42,414 bases of DNA from CAZFAT01 sp964517075 (GTDB lineage: Bacteria; Acidobacteriota; Vicinamibacteria; Vicinamibacterales; SCN-69-37), in NCBI GenBank assembly GCA_964517075.1, contig CAZFAT010000360.1, positions 1 through 42,414 on the forward strand, read 5' to 3'. The first letter of the stretch is position 1, and each line of letters opens with the position of its first letter. The notes beneath the pieces were generated by a model. It saw only the letters and a program-made list of their open reading frames with translations. It was not told the origin of the DNA and made no database searches. Made by a program: the position numbers and the translations under genes. Positions 23,640 through 32,961 of the stretch are shown here, piece by piece.

Positions 23640-26600
23640 TTAGAATCCCTGCCGGATCCCCACCTGCCACTGCAGGCTGCGGTCGTCGCGGTCGAGAGGC
23701 CGGGCAATCGAGAGTTCCACGGCGAACAGCCCGAATGCGTTGGCGCGGATCGCGGCGCCGATGCTGCGAACCAGGGCGCGCGCGCCGCCGGCGAACTCCG
23801 GCCGATCGACGTCGCTCCACGCAACCCCCGCATCCGCGAAGAACGCCACGTCGAAGGGCACGCGACCGTATTCGAGCGTGCCGGTGAACAGACCGGCCAG
23901 CGGCGCGCGCAGCTCGAGGTTCGCCACGAGCAGGCGGCTGCCGATCAGACTGCGGAACACGCCGCATTCGGCGCCGCCGGCGCCGCGCAGGCAGTCGGCC
24001 GCCGAAAACGAGCCCACGCCGTAGCCCCGGACGAACTCGGGATGACCCGCATACAGATTGACCAGCTGCGCGTCCTCGGAATTCTGTCCGTACCGGCCGT
24101 AGTGCAGCGCCCGCAGGGCCAGCGTAAAGGGCTCGACCGGCATGAAGTATCGCCGCCAGTCGACGAGCGCCGTCGTGTAGTTCAGCGTCCCGCCCGTCCG
24201 TCCCACCTCCAGACGGTACCGACCGCCATAGAGCGGGCTCGTGGCGCCGAAGAACGAGGTGTCGTGCACGAGCGCGGCGCGCGCCTGCCCCAGATACATG
24301 TTGGGCCCGAGGGACATCTCTTCTTCAACGATGCCGAGGAGCTCCCGCGTGGCGGTCACGTACGTGCCCGTGCGGATTTGACGCGTGAAGGACAAGGCGT
24401 GCAACCCGCCGGCGAACTCGACGCGGGTCGACCCGTTGAACGGGTACGACGTCATGCCAAACGCGCCGCGGCTCGGCTGTCGCTCGATCGTCTCGGTCAC
24501 CGTGGTCTGGCCTGTCGCGGGATCGTCGCGGCGGGACAGGTACCCAATGCGATAGGGCGCGACCTCGACGGCGGTCGCCCAGTTCCAGCGATGCCGGCGA
24601 TTGACGTACACGATCTGGCCGCCGAAGTCCGCCAGCCGGCCTGACACCTCGCCGGAGACACCGAGCGCCCGGTCGCCCAGCATGTCGCTGAAGAACGCGG
24701 AGACGGCACCGCTCACGGTTCCGCCGAACTGGTTGACGCCCACACCGACCGACGGCTGACCGATGGCGTCGAGCATCAGCTTCTCGCGGTAGGGCTCGGC
24801 CGCGGCGACCGATCCGGCCGCCGGCAGGCCCCGCATCGGATCGGCCAGCAGGCGCTGCACGTCGCCCGTGGGACTCGCCGGACTGGCCGGGCCCTCGGCA
24901 CGCGCCGGCGCCGTCCCCGGCAGCACGGCCGCCACCGGCGTCGCCAGTGGCGCGACGAGCGCCACCGTATCCGCCGGATCGAGCGCGTAAATCGAATGCC
25001 CGTCGTCCTCGAACACGCTGAAGACGAGCCGGCCGGACGTGGCCGAGGCGCTCAGCGCCGGACTGACCGTCGTGATCCCGGCAATGCCCGTCGGGACGGA
25101 CGACAACCGCTCGATGGGGCCGCCGTCGATCGACATGCGATAGAGGTTGCTCACGCCATCAGGGTCGGCGATGAAGGTGACGAGGGTGCCGTCGGCGGAC
25201 ACCTGCGGGCTGAGGTGCTTGCCGCGGAGAAACGCCGGAATGGGACTGACCTGCCGCGTGGCCAGATCGAGCCGCGCGAGCCGCAGCGCCCCTGCTTCGA
25301 GCGTGGCCAGATTCGTGCTGAAGCGCTCGGTGACGAAGACCACGCTACGGCCGTCAGGCGTGAACATGGGCTCGAGATCGGCGAATGCATCCTCGGTGAG
25401 ACGCTCCACGCGTGCCGTCTCGAGCCAGAGGCGATACAGATCCACGAGGCCGCCCGCGTGGCCGCTCACCACGACCGACTGTCCGTCGGGCGCGAAGGCG
25501 GGATTGCGCGCGTCATCGAGACCCGCGACCTTGAGTTCGCGTGTGACCCGACCGCGCGCCGGATCGATGAAGACGACGACCGGCCGTCCCCCGCGAATGG
25601 CCGTGACGACCAGCGTCCGGCCGTCGGGGCTCCAGCCGCCGGCGGAGTTCAGGAACTCGAGGCTGTCGAAGTGCGGATCGGTGGCGGTCTGCAGGAGCTT
25701 GCGCTCCACCCGGCCAGTCGCGACATCCGCGAGGAACAGCTCGACGGCGAAGCGGCCTCGCTCCGAGAAGAACGCCACGCTCCGGCCATCGGGGCTGACG
25801 CGGGGGCCGACGTTGAAGCGACCGCCGCCGGTGGCCGCACTGACCACCAGGCGCGGCCGGCTCGTGACGGCCGACACCTCGGCCATCACGGCCGCGGTCG
25901 CCTCCTGAATCGCGTCATGCCAGCCGGCCGTGAACGTGTCGGCGTCGGTGCCGAGCTGCCGCATGAAGCCGTCGAGGTCGAAGCGCGGGTTGGCGGCGGA
26001 TCGGATCAGCGACGCCACGGCGCGGTCTCCGTACTTCGCGCCGATATACGCCCAGAAGGCGTGCCCCCACCGATAGGGAAAGAAGCGTCCGTCGTTCAGA
26101 TCGCGGACGTGTGGCAGCTTCTCCCGCAGCGCGGCATCGCGCAGCCACATCGCCGTCTGCGCGTCCACCGGACCGAGCGAGAGGTACTCGGCCATGCCCT
26201 CGACGAACCAGAGGGGAAAGGCCAGGATGCCGGGCGCGCCGCTGGCGGTCTCCCGGGGGTCGGTGCCGGTCAGGTCGAACTGGAAGGCGTGCACCAGCTC
26301 GTGGCCCAGGACGTGGTCGGTGTCGGCGAGCGATCCGGACATCGGCAGCACGACGCGGCGCTTGATGGCTTCGGTGACGCCGCCGGTGCCCTCGCCAATC
26401 AGCCCCTCGATGGCGTTGGTCTGGCGGAAGTGGGCGGCCGCCGCGTAGAGAATCACGGGCTGACGGCCGCGGAGCTGGTGGCCGAAGAAGCGCGACAGGC
26501 GTGCGTGCCAGCGCTCGGCCATGCGGGCCACGGTGTCCGCCGCCTCCGCTTCCTCCGGATAGAAGTACAGGTCGAAGTGCTCGGTGCGCAGGATCTGGAA

Positions 26601-26738
26601 CTCGAACCCGCGATACTGCACCTTGTTGCGGCCGAAGTACTGGCCAGCGGCGGTCGACGGCAGCGCCAGCAGCAGCAGCGCGGCGAGACAGAGGGCAAGC
26701 CGCGCCTGACAGGCGCTCGCGCGACGAAGGTTCAGCAT
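23640..26738 (-). CDS. Peptidase-MA / WD40-like propeller / D15 outer-membrane protein
   Basis: 1032 aa with three parts. A signal peptide runs to about residue 32 (T-A-A-G-Q). Residues 40-270 are a gluzincin (peptidase MA-like) domain with H146-E147-L-V-H150-A-F and a downstream W-F-V-E180-G-M-A-E. Residues about 290-590 hold TolB/PD40-type propeller repeats, each with an S-P-D-G-R or A-P-D-G-Q core. About 680-1032 is a surface-antigen (D15/BamA-type) barrel region ending W-Q-V-G-I-R-Q-G-F with a terminal Phe. It should sit in the outer membrane with the protease-like and propeller domains in the periplasm. Whether it cleaves anything is not known. The ATG at 26738 is the first in frame. Confidence 0.85.
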   Translation of the reverse strand: MLNLRRASACQARLALCLAALLLLALPSTAAGQYFGRNKVQYRGFEFQILRTEHFDLYFYPEEAEAADTVARMAERWHARLSRFFGHQLRGRQPVILYAAAAHFRQTNAIEGLIGEGTGGVTEAIKRRVVLPMSGSLADTDHVLGHELVHAFQFDLTGTDPRETASGAPGILAFPLWFVEGMAEYLSLGPVDAQTAMWLRDAALREKLPHVRDLNDGRFFPYRWGHAFWAYIGAKYGDRAVASLIRSAANPRFDLDGFMRQLGTDADTFTAGWHDAIQEATAAVMAEVSAVTSRPRLVVSAATGGGRFNVGPRVSPDGRSVAFFSERGRFAVELFLADVATGRVERKLLQTATDPHFDSLEFLNSAGGWSPDGRTLVVTAIRGGRPVVVFIDPARGRVTRELKVAGLDDARNPAFAPDGQSVVVSGHAGGLVDLYRLWLETARVERLTEDAFADLEPMFTPDGRSVVFVTERFSTNLATLEAGALRLARLDLATRQVSPIPAFLRGKHLSPQVSADGTLVTFIADPDGVSNLYRMSIDGGPIERLSSVPTGIAGITTVSPALSASATSGRLVFSVFEDDGHSIYALDPADTVALVAPLATPVAAVLPGTAPARAEGPASPASPTGDVQRLLADPMRGLPAAGSVAAAEPYREKLMLDAIGQPSVGVGVNQFGGTVSGAVSAFFSDMLGDRALGVSGEVSGRLADFGGQIVYVNRRHRWNWATAVEVAPYRIGYLSRRDDPATGQTTVTETIERQPSRGAFGMTSYPFNGSTRVEFAGGLHALSFTRQIRTGTYVTATRELLGIVEEEMSLGPNMYLGQARAALVHDTSFFGATSPLYGGRYRLEVGRTGGTLNYTTALVDWRRYFMPVEPFTLALRALHYGRYGQNSEDAQLVNLYAGHPEFVRGYGVGSFSAADCLRGAGGAECGVFRSLIGSRLLVANLELRAPLAGLFTGTLEYGRVPFDVAFFADAGVAWSDVDRPEFAGGARALVRSIGAAIRANAFGLFAVELSIARPLDRDDRSLQWQVGIRQGF

Positions 26739-26836
26739 CGCGTCATCCTCGGTCTCCCGGCGGCGGCGCCCATCGGGTCGGCGCGTTTCGGATAAGATGC
26801 GGTGGCCGCCCGGATCCGCCCGGGCGTCCCTCGATT

Positions 26837-27127
26837 ATGGCACCTGCCGCCGAGACACCACGACGGATGGTCTTCTGCGCGAAGCTGAAGCGCGACCTGC
26901 CCGGGCTCGACGCCCCGCCCTGGCCCGGCCCCCTCGGCCAGCGCATCTACGAACATATCTCCGAGGACGCCTGGGAGATGTGGGAGGAGCGGATGAAGAT
27001 GATCCTCAACGAGTATCGTCTGCTCCCCTTTCAGAAGGAAGCGCAAACCCTCATCGCCACGCAGATGGAGGAGTTCCTGTTTGGCGAGGACGCGGCGCCG
27101 CCGCCGGGATTCGTGGAGAAAGCTTGA
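26837..27127 (+). CDS. yggX: Fe(2+)-trafficking / oxidative damage protection protein YggX
   Basis: 96 aa. The YggX core is intact: M-V-F-C14-A-K-L-K, G-L-D-A-P-P-W-P-G-P-L-G-Q-R-I-Y, then I-S-E-D-A-W-E-M-W-E-E-R-M-K-M-I-L-N-E-Y-R-L and the C-terminal F-L-F-G helix end. The family protects iron-sulfur clusters and may carry ferrous iron in the cytoplasm. The ATG at 26837 gives ten residues before the core; an internal ATG (M11) would start at M-V-F-C. It is divergent from the outer-membrane protein gene and 38 bp before the POT transporter, possibly co-transcribed with it. Confidence 0.93.
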   Translation: MAPAAETPRRMVFCAKLKRDLPGLDAPPWPGPLGQRIYEHISEDAWEMWEERMKMILNEYRLLPFQKEAQTLIATQMEEFLFGEDAAPPPGFVEKA

Positions 27128-27140
27128 AAGCCTGAGAAGC

Positions 27141-27158
27141 TCACTTCTAACTGACTTC
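27141..27158. repeat. Short TGACTTC heptamer pair
   Basis: TCACTTC (27141-27147), TAAC, then TGACTTC (27152-27158). A degenerate relative of the six-unit array at 11633-11674, between yggX and the POT transporter gene. Confidence 0.35.
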
Positions 27159-27165
27159 ATCGTCC

Positions 27166-28692
27166 ATGCCCCCTGCCAGCCGGCAGTTTTTCGGACACCC
27201 CCGCGGCCTCTCCACGCTGTTCTTCAGCGAGATGTGGGAGCGGTTCAGCTACTACGGGATGCGGGGGTTCCTCATCCTGTACATGACCGCGGCGGTCTCC
27301 GCCGGCGGCCTCGGCCTGGACACCGCGACCGCCGCCGCCATCTACGGCACCTACACGGCGATGGTGTATCTCATGAGCCTGCCCGGCGGCTGGCTAGCGG
27401 ACCGGCTGCTCGGCCAGCAGCGCGCCGTGCTGATCGGCGGCACGCTCATCGCGCTCGGGCACTTCTCGCTGGCCGTCCCGCTCGATCCCACCTTCTATCT
27501 GGGACTCGGGCTGATCGTACTGGGCACGGGACTCCTCAAGCCCAACATCAGCGTCATCGTCGGTCAACTGTACGGACCGCAGGATCTGCGGCGCGACTCG
27601 GGCTTCTCCATCTTCTACATGGGCATCAACGCCGGCGCGCTGCTCGGCCCGCTGGTGACCGGATTCCTCGCGCAGAGCGAAATGTTCCGAACCCAGCTCT
27701 CCGATTGGGGCCTGAATCCGAACGCCGCCTGGCACTGGGGGTTCGGGGCGGCTGGCGTGGGGATGACGCTGGGGCTTGTGCAGTACGTGCGGGGCCGGGC
27801 CCGGCTGGGCGACGCGGGCCTCCGTCCGGCCGCGTCCGCCGGCGACCGTGCCGTCGCCCTGCGCCAGTTCGCCGTCGCGACGGCGGTGTGCATCGCGCTC
27901 GTCGCGACATGGGCGGCGCTGGGCCAGATCGACGAGCGCCTGGCGATCACCACCGCGTCGTTCAGCACCGTGGCGGGCTATTCGCTACTCGTGATCACGG
28001 TCGTGTTCTTCGCGCGGCTGTTCCTCGACCGAAGCTGGACGCCTGACGAGCGGCGACGGCTGTCGCTGATCGTGGTGTTCTTCCTCACGTCCGCGCTGTT
28101 CTGGTCGGTCTTCGAGCAGGCGGGCTCCACGCTGAACCTGTTCGCGGACCGCAGCACGCGCAACGAGATCTTCGGCGCCGCGTTTCCGAGCAGCTGGTGG
28201 CAGTCGTTCAATCCGCTCGGCATCATCGTCTTCGGGCCCGTCTTCGCCTGGCTGTGGATCCGGCTCGGCCGCCGGCAGCCGTCGACGCCCACCAAGTTTG
28301 CCCTGGGCCTGCTCGGTGTGGGACTCGGCTTTCTCGTACTCGTCCCCGCCGCTGCCATGGCTTCGACCGGCGTGCAGGTCGGTGCGTTCTGGCTAGCCGG
28401 CGTCTACCTTCTGCACACATGGGCCGAGCTGTGCCTGAGCCCGGTCGGCCTGAGCGCGATGACCCGCCTCGCCCCCGCCCGCATCGTCAGCCTGATGATG
28501 GGGGTGTGGTTCCTGGCCACGTCCGTGGGCAACTACGCGGGGGGACAGATGGCCGCGCTCTACGGGGCGATGCCGCTCGAGCGGCTGCTTCTCTCCGTCG
28601 CATTGCTCCCCATCGCCGCGGGGATCGTGATGCTCCTCGCGCGACGGCCGTTGACGCGACTGATGGGAGCGGACCAGCCAGCGATAGGATGA
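27166..28692 (+). CDS. POT/PTR family proton-coupled oligopeptide transporter
   Basis: 508 aa, about 14 TM helices, inner membrane. The proton-coupling motif E22-M-W-E25-R26-F27-S-Y-Y-G-M-R in TM1 is intact. The PTR2 signature region is seen as G-T-G-L-L-K-P-N-I-S-V-I-V-G-Q-L-Y and F-S-I-F-Y-M-G-I-N-A-G-A-L-L-G-P. It imports di- and tripeptides with protons; substrate range cannot be read from sequence. ATG at 27166. A moderately charged loop of about 25 residues near the middle (about 210-230) separates the two halves, as usual. Confidence 0.92.
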   Translation: MPPASRQFFGHPRGLSTLFFSEMWERFSYYGMRGFLILYMTAAVSAGGLGLDTATAAAIYGTYTAMVYLMSLPGGWLADRLLGQQRAVLIGGTLIALGHFSLAVPLDPTFYLGLGLIVLGTGLLKPNISVIVGQLYGPQDLRRDSGFSIFYMGINAGALLGPLVTGFLAQSEMFRTQLSDWGLNPNAAWHWGFGAAGVGMTLGLVQYVRGRARLGDAGLRPAASAGDRAVALRQFAVATAVCIALVATWAALGQIDERLAITTASFSTVAGYSLLVITVVFFARLFLDRSWTPDERRRLSLIVVFFLTSALFWSVFEQAGSTLNLFADRSTRNEIFGAAFPSSWWQSFNPLGIIVFGPVFAWLWIRLGRRQPSTPTKFALGLLGVGLGFLVLVPAAAMASTGVQVGAFWLAGVYLLHTWAELCLSPVGLSAMTRLAPARIVSLMMGVWFLATSVGNYAGGQMAALYGAMPLERLLLSVALLPIAAGIVMLLARRPLTRLMGADQPAIG

Positions 28693-28798
28693 CGGGCCGG
28701 GCGCGAACGAACGGTGGGCTGTCAGGACGGCCGGCGCGTGGCTGAGGGCGAACCGGCCCATGCCGATGGCACGGCCGTCTCCCGCCGGCGTAAGAACG

Positions 28799-28823
28799 GG
28801 GGGCTGCCAGACCAGCAGCCCCC
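28799..28823 (-). terminator. Strong hairpin after the lmo0937-like gene
   Basis: GGGGGCTGC (28799-28807) and GCAGCCCCC (28815-28823) pair perfectly across a 7-nt loop. It lies 4 nt downstream of the minus-strand stop codon at 28828 and between convergent genes, so it may serve both. There is no U tract. Confidence 0.6.
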
Positions 28824-28827
28824 GCGC

Positions 28828-28980
28828 TCAGACGACAGGTCGACGACCGCTGATCAGACCGACCACGAACAGCACGATCGCGATCACGAGGAGCGCGTGC
28901 ACGAACGAGCCGATCGTGTACGTACCTGCGATTCCAAGCAGCCACGCGATCAGCAGAATCACCGCGAGCGTATACAGCAT
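28828..28980 (-). CDS. lmo0937-family mini membrane protein
   Basis: 50 aa. Two hydrophobic helices (about 3-18 and 25-43) joined by G-T-Y-T-I-G-S-F-V-H, ending in the basic R-R-P-V-V, as in the lmo0937/YeaQ-like group of tiny membrane proteins (typically M-L-Y-T-I-A-V-I-L-L at the start). A Shine-Dalgarno GGAGGG stands 6 nt before the ATG at 28980. Members are often stress-related in other bacteria, but the molecular role is unknown. Confidence 0.78.
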   Translation of the reverse strand: MLYTLAVILLIAWLLGIAGTYTIGSFVHALLVIAIVLFVVGLISGRRPVV

Positions 28981-29121
28981 GGGTCACCCTCCGGGGACCT
29001 CACGGTGCAAACGAGGTGCCGGCTCCGCGCGGTGGGGACCTGGCAAACCGTTACCCAAATCGGCCGGCGGGAGCAACTCTGTGGCGCGGGCCGGGCCCGC
29101 GAGGCGCGAGAGAATGACGCC

Positions 29122-29991
29122 ATGCTTCCCCACGTCCTCCTCCTTTCCGCTGTGACTCTCTGGGGATGGACCTTCGTGTTTACGAAGATGCTGGTGGCGG
29201 AGCTCGGCGCGGTCGAGATCTTCGCGCTGCGTCTGGCAATCGGGCTGCCGTTCGTTGGCGGCATCCTGCTCGTCAGACGGGTCCCAGTCCGGCTCACGCG
29301 CGCCGACCTCTGGCCCGTGCTCCTCGGCAGCGCCGTCTTCACCCTGCACGTCCTCGTGCAAATCGAGGGACTCGAGACGACCACCGCAACCAATACGGGA
29401 TGGATCATTGCCGTCTCGCCGCTGGCCCTTGCCGTGCTCTCGTTCGCGTTCCTCGGCGAGCGGATCGGGCGGGCGGGCGTTGCCGGCATCGCGATCGCCA
29501 CGACGGGGATCGTGCTGCTCGTCTCGCGCGGTCGCCTCGCCAACCTCGACTGGCTCCGCAGCACCGGCGACTGGCTCGTGCTGGCCTCGGCGCACACGTG
29601 GGCCATCTACACCGTGCTGACACGCAATCTCGTTCAGCGGCGCGACCCGTTGGCCGTCACCTTCGCGGTCCTGGTCGTGGCCTCGGTTCTCACGGCCGTG
29701 CTCGTCATCACGTCGGCCGACCTCTCTCGCGTGGGCTCACTCTCGCCACGCGGCATCGCGGCGGTGCTGTATCTGGGAATTCCCGGCCTGGCGCTCGGGC
29801 AGTGGTTCTGGCAGGAGGGCGTCGCCCGGCTGGGCGCGACGCGCGCGGGCGTGTACCTCTATCTCGAACCGCTGGCCACGCTGGCGCTCGCCGGGCCCCT
29901 CCTCGGTGAACCGTTCGGGCCGATTGCGATGCTCGGCGGCGCCCTGGTGCTGGCGGGCGTGTACCTCGCCCAACGCAAGCGACGCGTCTGA
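29122..29991 (+). CDS. EamA/DMT family transporter
   Basis: 289 aa, ten predicted TM helices in two EamA repeats (about 5-130 and 145-285) in the inner membrane. Signatures: W-G-W-T-F-V-F-T-K in TM1, E-T-T-T-A-T-N-T-G-W-I-I-A-V-S-P-L in the first repeat, and G-V-Y-L-Y-L-E-P-L-A-T-L in the second. Family members export amino acids or other metabolites; substrate not predictable. ATG at 29122; the frame is open upstream across the lmo0937 gene, but that part has no similarity to the family. Confidence 0.88.
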   Translation: MLPHVLLLSAVTLWGWTFVFTKMLVAELGAVEIFALRLAIGLPFVGGILLVRRVPVRLTRADLWPVLLGSAVFTLHVLVQIEGLETTTATNTGWIIAVSPLALAVLSFAFLGERIGRAGVAGIAIATTGIVLLVSRGRLANLDWLRSTGDWLVLASAHTWAIYTVLTRNLVQRRDPLAVTFAVLVVASVLTAVLVITSADLSRVGSLSPRGIAAVLYLGIPGLALGQWFWQEGVARLGATRAGVYLYLEPLATLALAGPLLGEPFGPIAMLGGALVLAGVYLAQRKRRV

Positions 29992-30013
29992 GCCTCGATA
30001 ACGAGCCGGCTGC

Positions 30014-31450
30014 TCAGGGCTTCGGCGTCGCGCCGCCTAGCGTCGTGACGAGCCGCCACAGAAACTCCTGCCCGTCGAAGAACTCGCGGATCCCGAGGCG
30101 TTCGTCGCGGCCGTGCGCGCGCACGTCGTCCATGTCGCCGAAGAGCCCCGAGACGCCGTAGATAGGGACGCCCGCCTCGCGGAAGAACAATCCGTCTGTC
30201 GCGCCCGTACTCATGAATGGAATCACGGGCACGCCGGGCCACAGCTGATCCGTGATCCGCGTGATGGTCTGCATGATCTCCGGCGTCAGCGGCGACGGCG
30301 GACTGGGCTTCGCCGTCTCCACCGGCGTCAGGGTGAGCTTCGGGTTCGCCATGACCTCGGTGAGGGTGCGCTGCACGGCCTGCGGATCCTCGCCGGGCAG
30401 CACGCGGCAGTTGATATTCGCCGTGGCGCGCTGCGGCAGCGCGTTCAGCGCATGGCCCGCGGTCACCATCGTGGCCACGCACGTCGTACGCAACATCGCG
30501 TTGTAGAGGGGCACGGTGCTGAGGCGGGCGACCACGGCCGGGTCGGGTGTGCCGGGCCGAGCGACGGCCGTGAAGTCCGCCGCGGCCGGCCCGGGCTCCA
30601 CGCCCGCCATGCCGGTGAAGTACGCGCGCGTGACCTCGTTCAGCGTCGCAGGAAACGCAAATGCCCCGACGCGCGCCAGCGCGGCGGCGAGCTCGTAAAT
30701 GGCGTTCTCGGGTTGAGGCATCGAACTGTGACCGCCCTTGTTCGTCGCCTCGAGGGTGTAATCCACGTACACCTTCTCGCTCGCCTGCACCGTGTTGGCG
30801 ATGCGTCGTCCGGCTTTCGCCTGGCCACCGCCGCCCTCGTTCAGCCCGTACTCGGCGTCGACGCGCGCGCGATGGTTCTCAAGCAGCCACCGCACCCCGT
30901 TCTGTTGCCCCCCTTCCTCATCGGCCGTCAACGCCAGCACGATGTCGCGGTCCGGCACGAGGCCTTGCTGCTTCATGCGAAGAAACGTCGCCACGAAAAT
31001 CGCCGCCATGGCCTTGTCGTCGGTGGTGCCTCGTCCGTAGAAGAACCCGTCCTTCTCGGTCAAGCGGAACGGATCGAGATCGGGCGACCAGTCCGCCCGG
31101 CTGGCGCCGACGACGTCCAGGTGGGCCAGCAGGAGAATGGGCTTGCGGCCGGCCGTGCGTCCCCGGTACCGCACGACCAGGTTGCCCTTCTTCGGCACCG
31201 GACCGCCGACGAAGAGGTCCTCTGCCGGGAACCCGGCGGCGCGGAGACGCGCCGCCATGGCTTCGGCGGCCACCGTCGTGTCGCCGTCGGCGTGCGTGGT
31301 GTTGATGTCCACCAGCTCCTTGAAGACGTCCCGGGCGAGCTGCTGATGAGGCTGAAGCGTCTGCGCCGCGACACCGGTCGGCACCACCTGGAGTCCCAGA
31401 ACGGCGACGACAACCACGAACATCCGGGCGGGGTGGGTCAGTGTCAGCAT
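30014..31450 (-). CDS. Secreted M20 family metallopeptidase
   Basis: 478 aa. A signal peptide ends near G-V-A-A-Q (30). M20 zinc ligands and catalytic residues: H110-L-D112 (catalytic Asp), G-R-G-T-T-D144-D145-K (bridging Asp), A-D-E178-E179-G-G (catalytic and metal Glu). The dimerisation domain (about 235-355) includes N-K-G-G-H-S-S. A final metal ligand is likely the His of V-R-A-H-G-R-D-E-R. It is probably a periplasmic carboxypeptidase or aminoacylase-like hydrolase of peptides. The start at 31450 gives the best signal peptide; an ATG at 31462 would add four residues. Convergent with the EamA gene (22-bp gap). Confidence 0.88.
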   Translation of the reverse strand: MLTLTHPARMFVVVVAVLGLQVVPTGVAAQTLQPHQQLARDVFKELVDINTTHADGDTTVAAEAMAARLRAAGFPAEDLFVGGPVPKKGNLVVRYRGRTAGRKPILLLAHLDVVGASRADWSPDLDPFRLTEKDGFFYGRGTTDDKAMAAIFVATFLRMKQQGLVPDRDIVLALTADEEGGQQNGVRWLLENHRARVDAEYGLNEGGGGQAKAGRRIANTVQASEKVYVDYTLEATNKGGHSSMPQPENAIYELAAALARVGAFAFPATLNEVTRAYFTGMAGVEPGPAAADFTAVARPGTPDPAVVARLSTVPLYNAMLRTTCVATMVTAGHALNALPQRATANINCRVLPGEDPQAVQRTLTEVMANPKLTLTPVETAKPSPPSPLTPEIMQTITRITDQLWPGVPVIPFMSTGATDGLFFREAGVPIYGVSGLFGDMDDVRAHGRDERLGIREFFDGQEFLWRLVTTLGGATPKP

Positions 31451-31517
31451 GGGCACGAGCATAGCCCGGACGGGTAGCCCAGGCACCCGGCGATTTGCGC
31501 CCCTCCGCGGCGTCGAG

Positions 31518-31523
31518 GATAAT
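31518..31523 (+). promoter_or_regulatory. Candidate -10 box for the NfeD-SPFH operon
   Basis: GATAAT 14 nt before the ATG at 31538, in the 87-bp divergent gap. No clear -35. Confidence 0.25.
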
Positions 31524-31537
31524 CCGCCCGACTCCTC

Positions 31538-31987
31538 ATGAATGTGCTCTGGTGGCATTGGATTGTCTTCGGGCTGATTCTCACCCTGGGTGAGATTGCC
31601 ACGCCGGGCGGCTTCTTCCTCCTCTTCTTCGGCACGGCGGCCATCATCGTCGGCCTGCTGGACGTCGCGGGAGTGGCCCAGGCCCTCTGGGTGCAGCTCG
31701 CGCTGTTCTCGATCCTCTCGATCGGCTCGCTCGTGCTGTTCCGCGGCCGGCTCCAGCAGCGGCTCAATCTCGATTCGCAGCTCCAGCCGGCGGTGGACCA
31801 GCTCGTCGGTGAGATCGGCGTCGTCGCGAGCGAGCTCGGGCCGGGCGCCATCGGCAAGGTCGAAGTGCGAGGCGCCGCCTGGTCGGCCCGCAACACGTCC
31901 GACGCGGTCCTGAGCCCGGGCACCCGCTGCCGCGTGCTGGCCGTCGACGGACTGATGCTCGACGTTGCTCCAGAGAGGAATCCCTGA
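31538..31987 (+). CDS. NfeD family membrane protein
   Basis: 149 aa. Three hydrophobic segments (about 5-20, 27-45, 50-68) then a C-terminal OB-fold NfeD domain (about 85-146) with V-G-E-I-G-V-V, G-K-V-E-V-R-G-A-A-W-S-A-R and G-T-R-C-R-V-L-A-V-D-G-L-M-L-D-V. Such short NfeD proteins partner with SPFH/stomatin proteins in membrane-microdomain or membrane-protein quality control, like YbbK-YbbL/QmcA pairs. The stop overlaps the next ATG (TGATG), so the two are translationally coupled. Confidence 0.9.
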   Translation: MNVLWWHWIVFGLILTLGEIATPGGFFLLFFGTAAIIVGLLDVAGVAQALWVQLALFSILSIGSLVLFRGRLQQRLNLDSQLQPAVDQLVGEIGVVASELGPGAIGKVEVRGAAWSARNTSDAVLSPGTRCRVLAVDGLMLDVAPERNP

Positions 31988-32952
31988 TGGAACTCGACGG
32001 CACGCTGATCGGCCTCGCACTCTTCGCCATTGTGCTGTTCATCATCATGGCCAAGAGCGCCGTCGTGGTGCCGCAGCAAAGCGCGTACGTCGTCGAGCGC
32101 CTTGGGCGGTTCGCCGGCGTGCTGCAGGCCGGTTTTCATTTTCTCACCCCGTTCGTGGACGTCATCCGCTACCGGATGTCGCTGAAGGAGGCCGCGCTCG
32201 ACATTCCGGCGCAGGTCTGCATCACCCGCGACAACGTGCAGGTGGGCGTGGACGGCATCCTGTACCTGAAAGTGCTGAACCCCGAGCGCGCCGCGTACGG
32301 CATCTCGGACTACCATTTCGCGATCTCGCAGCTCGCCCAGACGACGCTGCGCAGCGAGATCGGCAAGATCGATCTGGACAAGACGTTCGAAGAGCGGATG
32401 AATATCAACGCCCAGCTCGTAACCGAGCTCGACAAGGCGTCCGAGGCGTGGGGCGTCAAGGTCCTCCGCTACGAGATCAAGAACATCACGCCCCCGCACG
32501 ACGTCCTCGCCGCGATGGAAAAGCAGATGCGTGCCGAGCGGGAAAAGCGCGCCGTCATCCTGACCTCGGAAGGCTCGCGCGACGCCGCCATCAACAACGC
32601 CGAAGGCGACAAGCAGCAGGTCATCAAGGCTTCGGAAGCACGGCGGCAGCAGCAGATCAATGAGGCCGAAGGCGAAGCCTCGGCCATCCTGGCCGTGGCC
32701 CGTGCGACTGCCGAGGGCATCCGCCAGGTCGCCGACGCCATTCGCCAGCCCGGCGGCGTGGAGGCCACGCAGCTCCGTGTGGCCGAGAACTACCTGACGC
32801 AGTTCGGCGCCCTGGCGCAGAAGACCAACACCCTCATCCTGCCCGCCAACGTCAGCGACGTGGCCTCCATGGTCGCGCTGGCGACCAAGGTCTTCAAACA
32901 GGCCGACGAGGGCCCAGGCGGGATCGCAGGCGGTGCGCGTCCGCGGGGCTGA
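31987..32952 (+). CDS. SPFH/stomatin-like (QmcA-type) protein
   Basis: 321 aa. One N-terminal TM helix (about 6-24), then the SPFH domain (about 26-190: V-V-E-R-L-G-R-F, G-F-H-F-L-T-P-F, Q-V-C-I-T-R-D-N-V-Q-V-G-V-D-G-I, L-R-S-E-I-G-K-I-D-L-D-K-T-F). A long charged coiled coil (about 185-260; E-K-Q-M-R-A-E-R-E-K-R-A, E-A-R-R-Q-Q-Q-I-N-E-A-E-G-E-A) comes next. It oligomerises at the inner membrane, organising microdomains with NfeD. A REP element follows the stop by 9 nt. Confidence 0.92.
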   Translation: MELDGTLIGLALFAIVLFIIMAKSAVVVPQQSAYVVERLGRFAGVLQAGFHFLTPFVDVIRYRMSLKEAALDIPAQVCITRDNVQVGVDGILYLKVLNPERAAYGISDYHFAISQLAQTTLRSEIGKIDLDKTFEERMNINAQLVTELDKASEAWGVKVLRYEIKNITPPHDVLAAMEKQMRAEREKRAVILTSEGSRDAAINNAEGDKQQVIKASEARRQQQINEAEGEASAILAVARATAEGIRQVADAIRQPGGVEATQLRVAENYLTQFGALAQKTNTLILPANVSDVASMVALATKVFKQADEGPGGIAGGARPRG

Positions 32953-32961
32953 CGTGCGGTT

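Noticed and set aside
24996..26795. Open + strand frame of 599 codons
   Set aside because: Antisense to the gluzincin/propeller/barrel protein; no recognisable motif.
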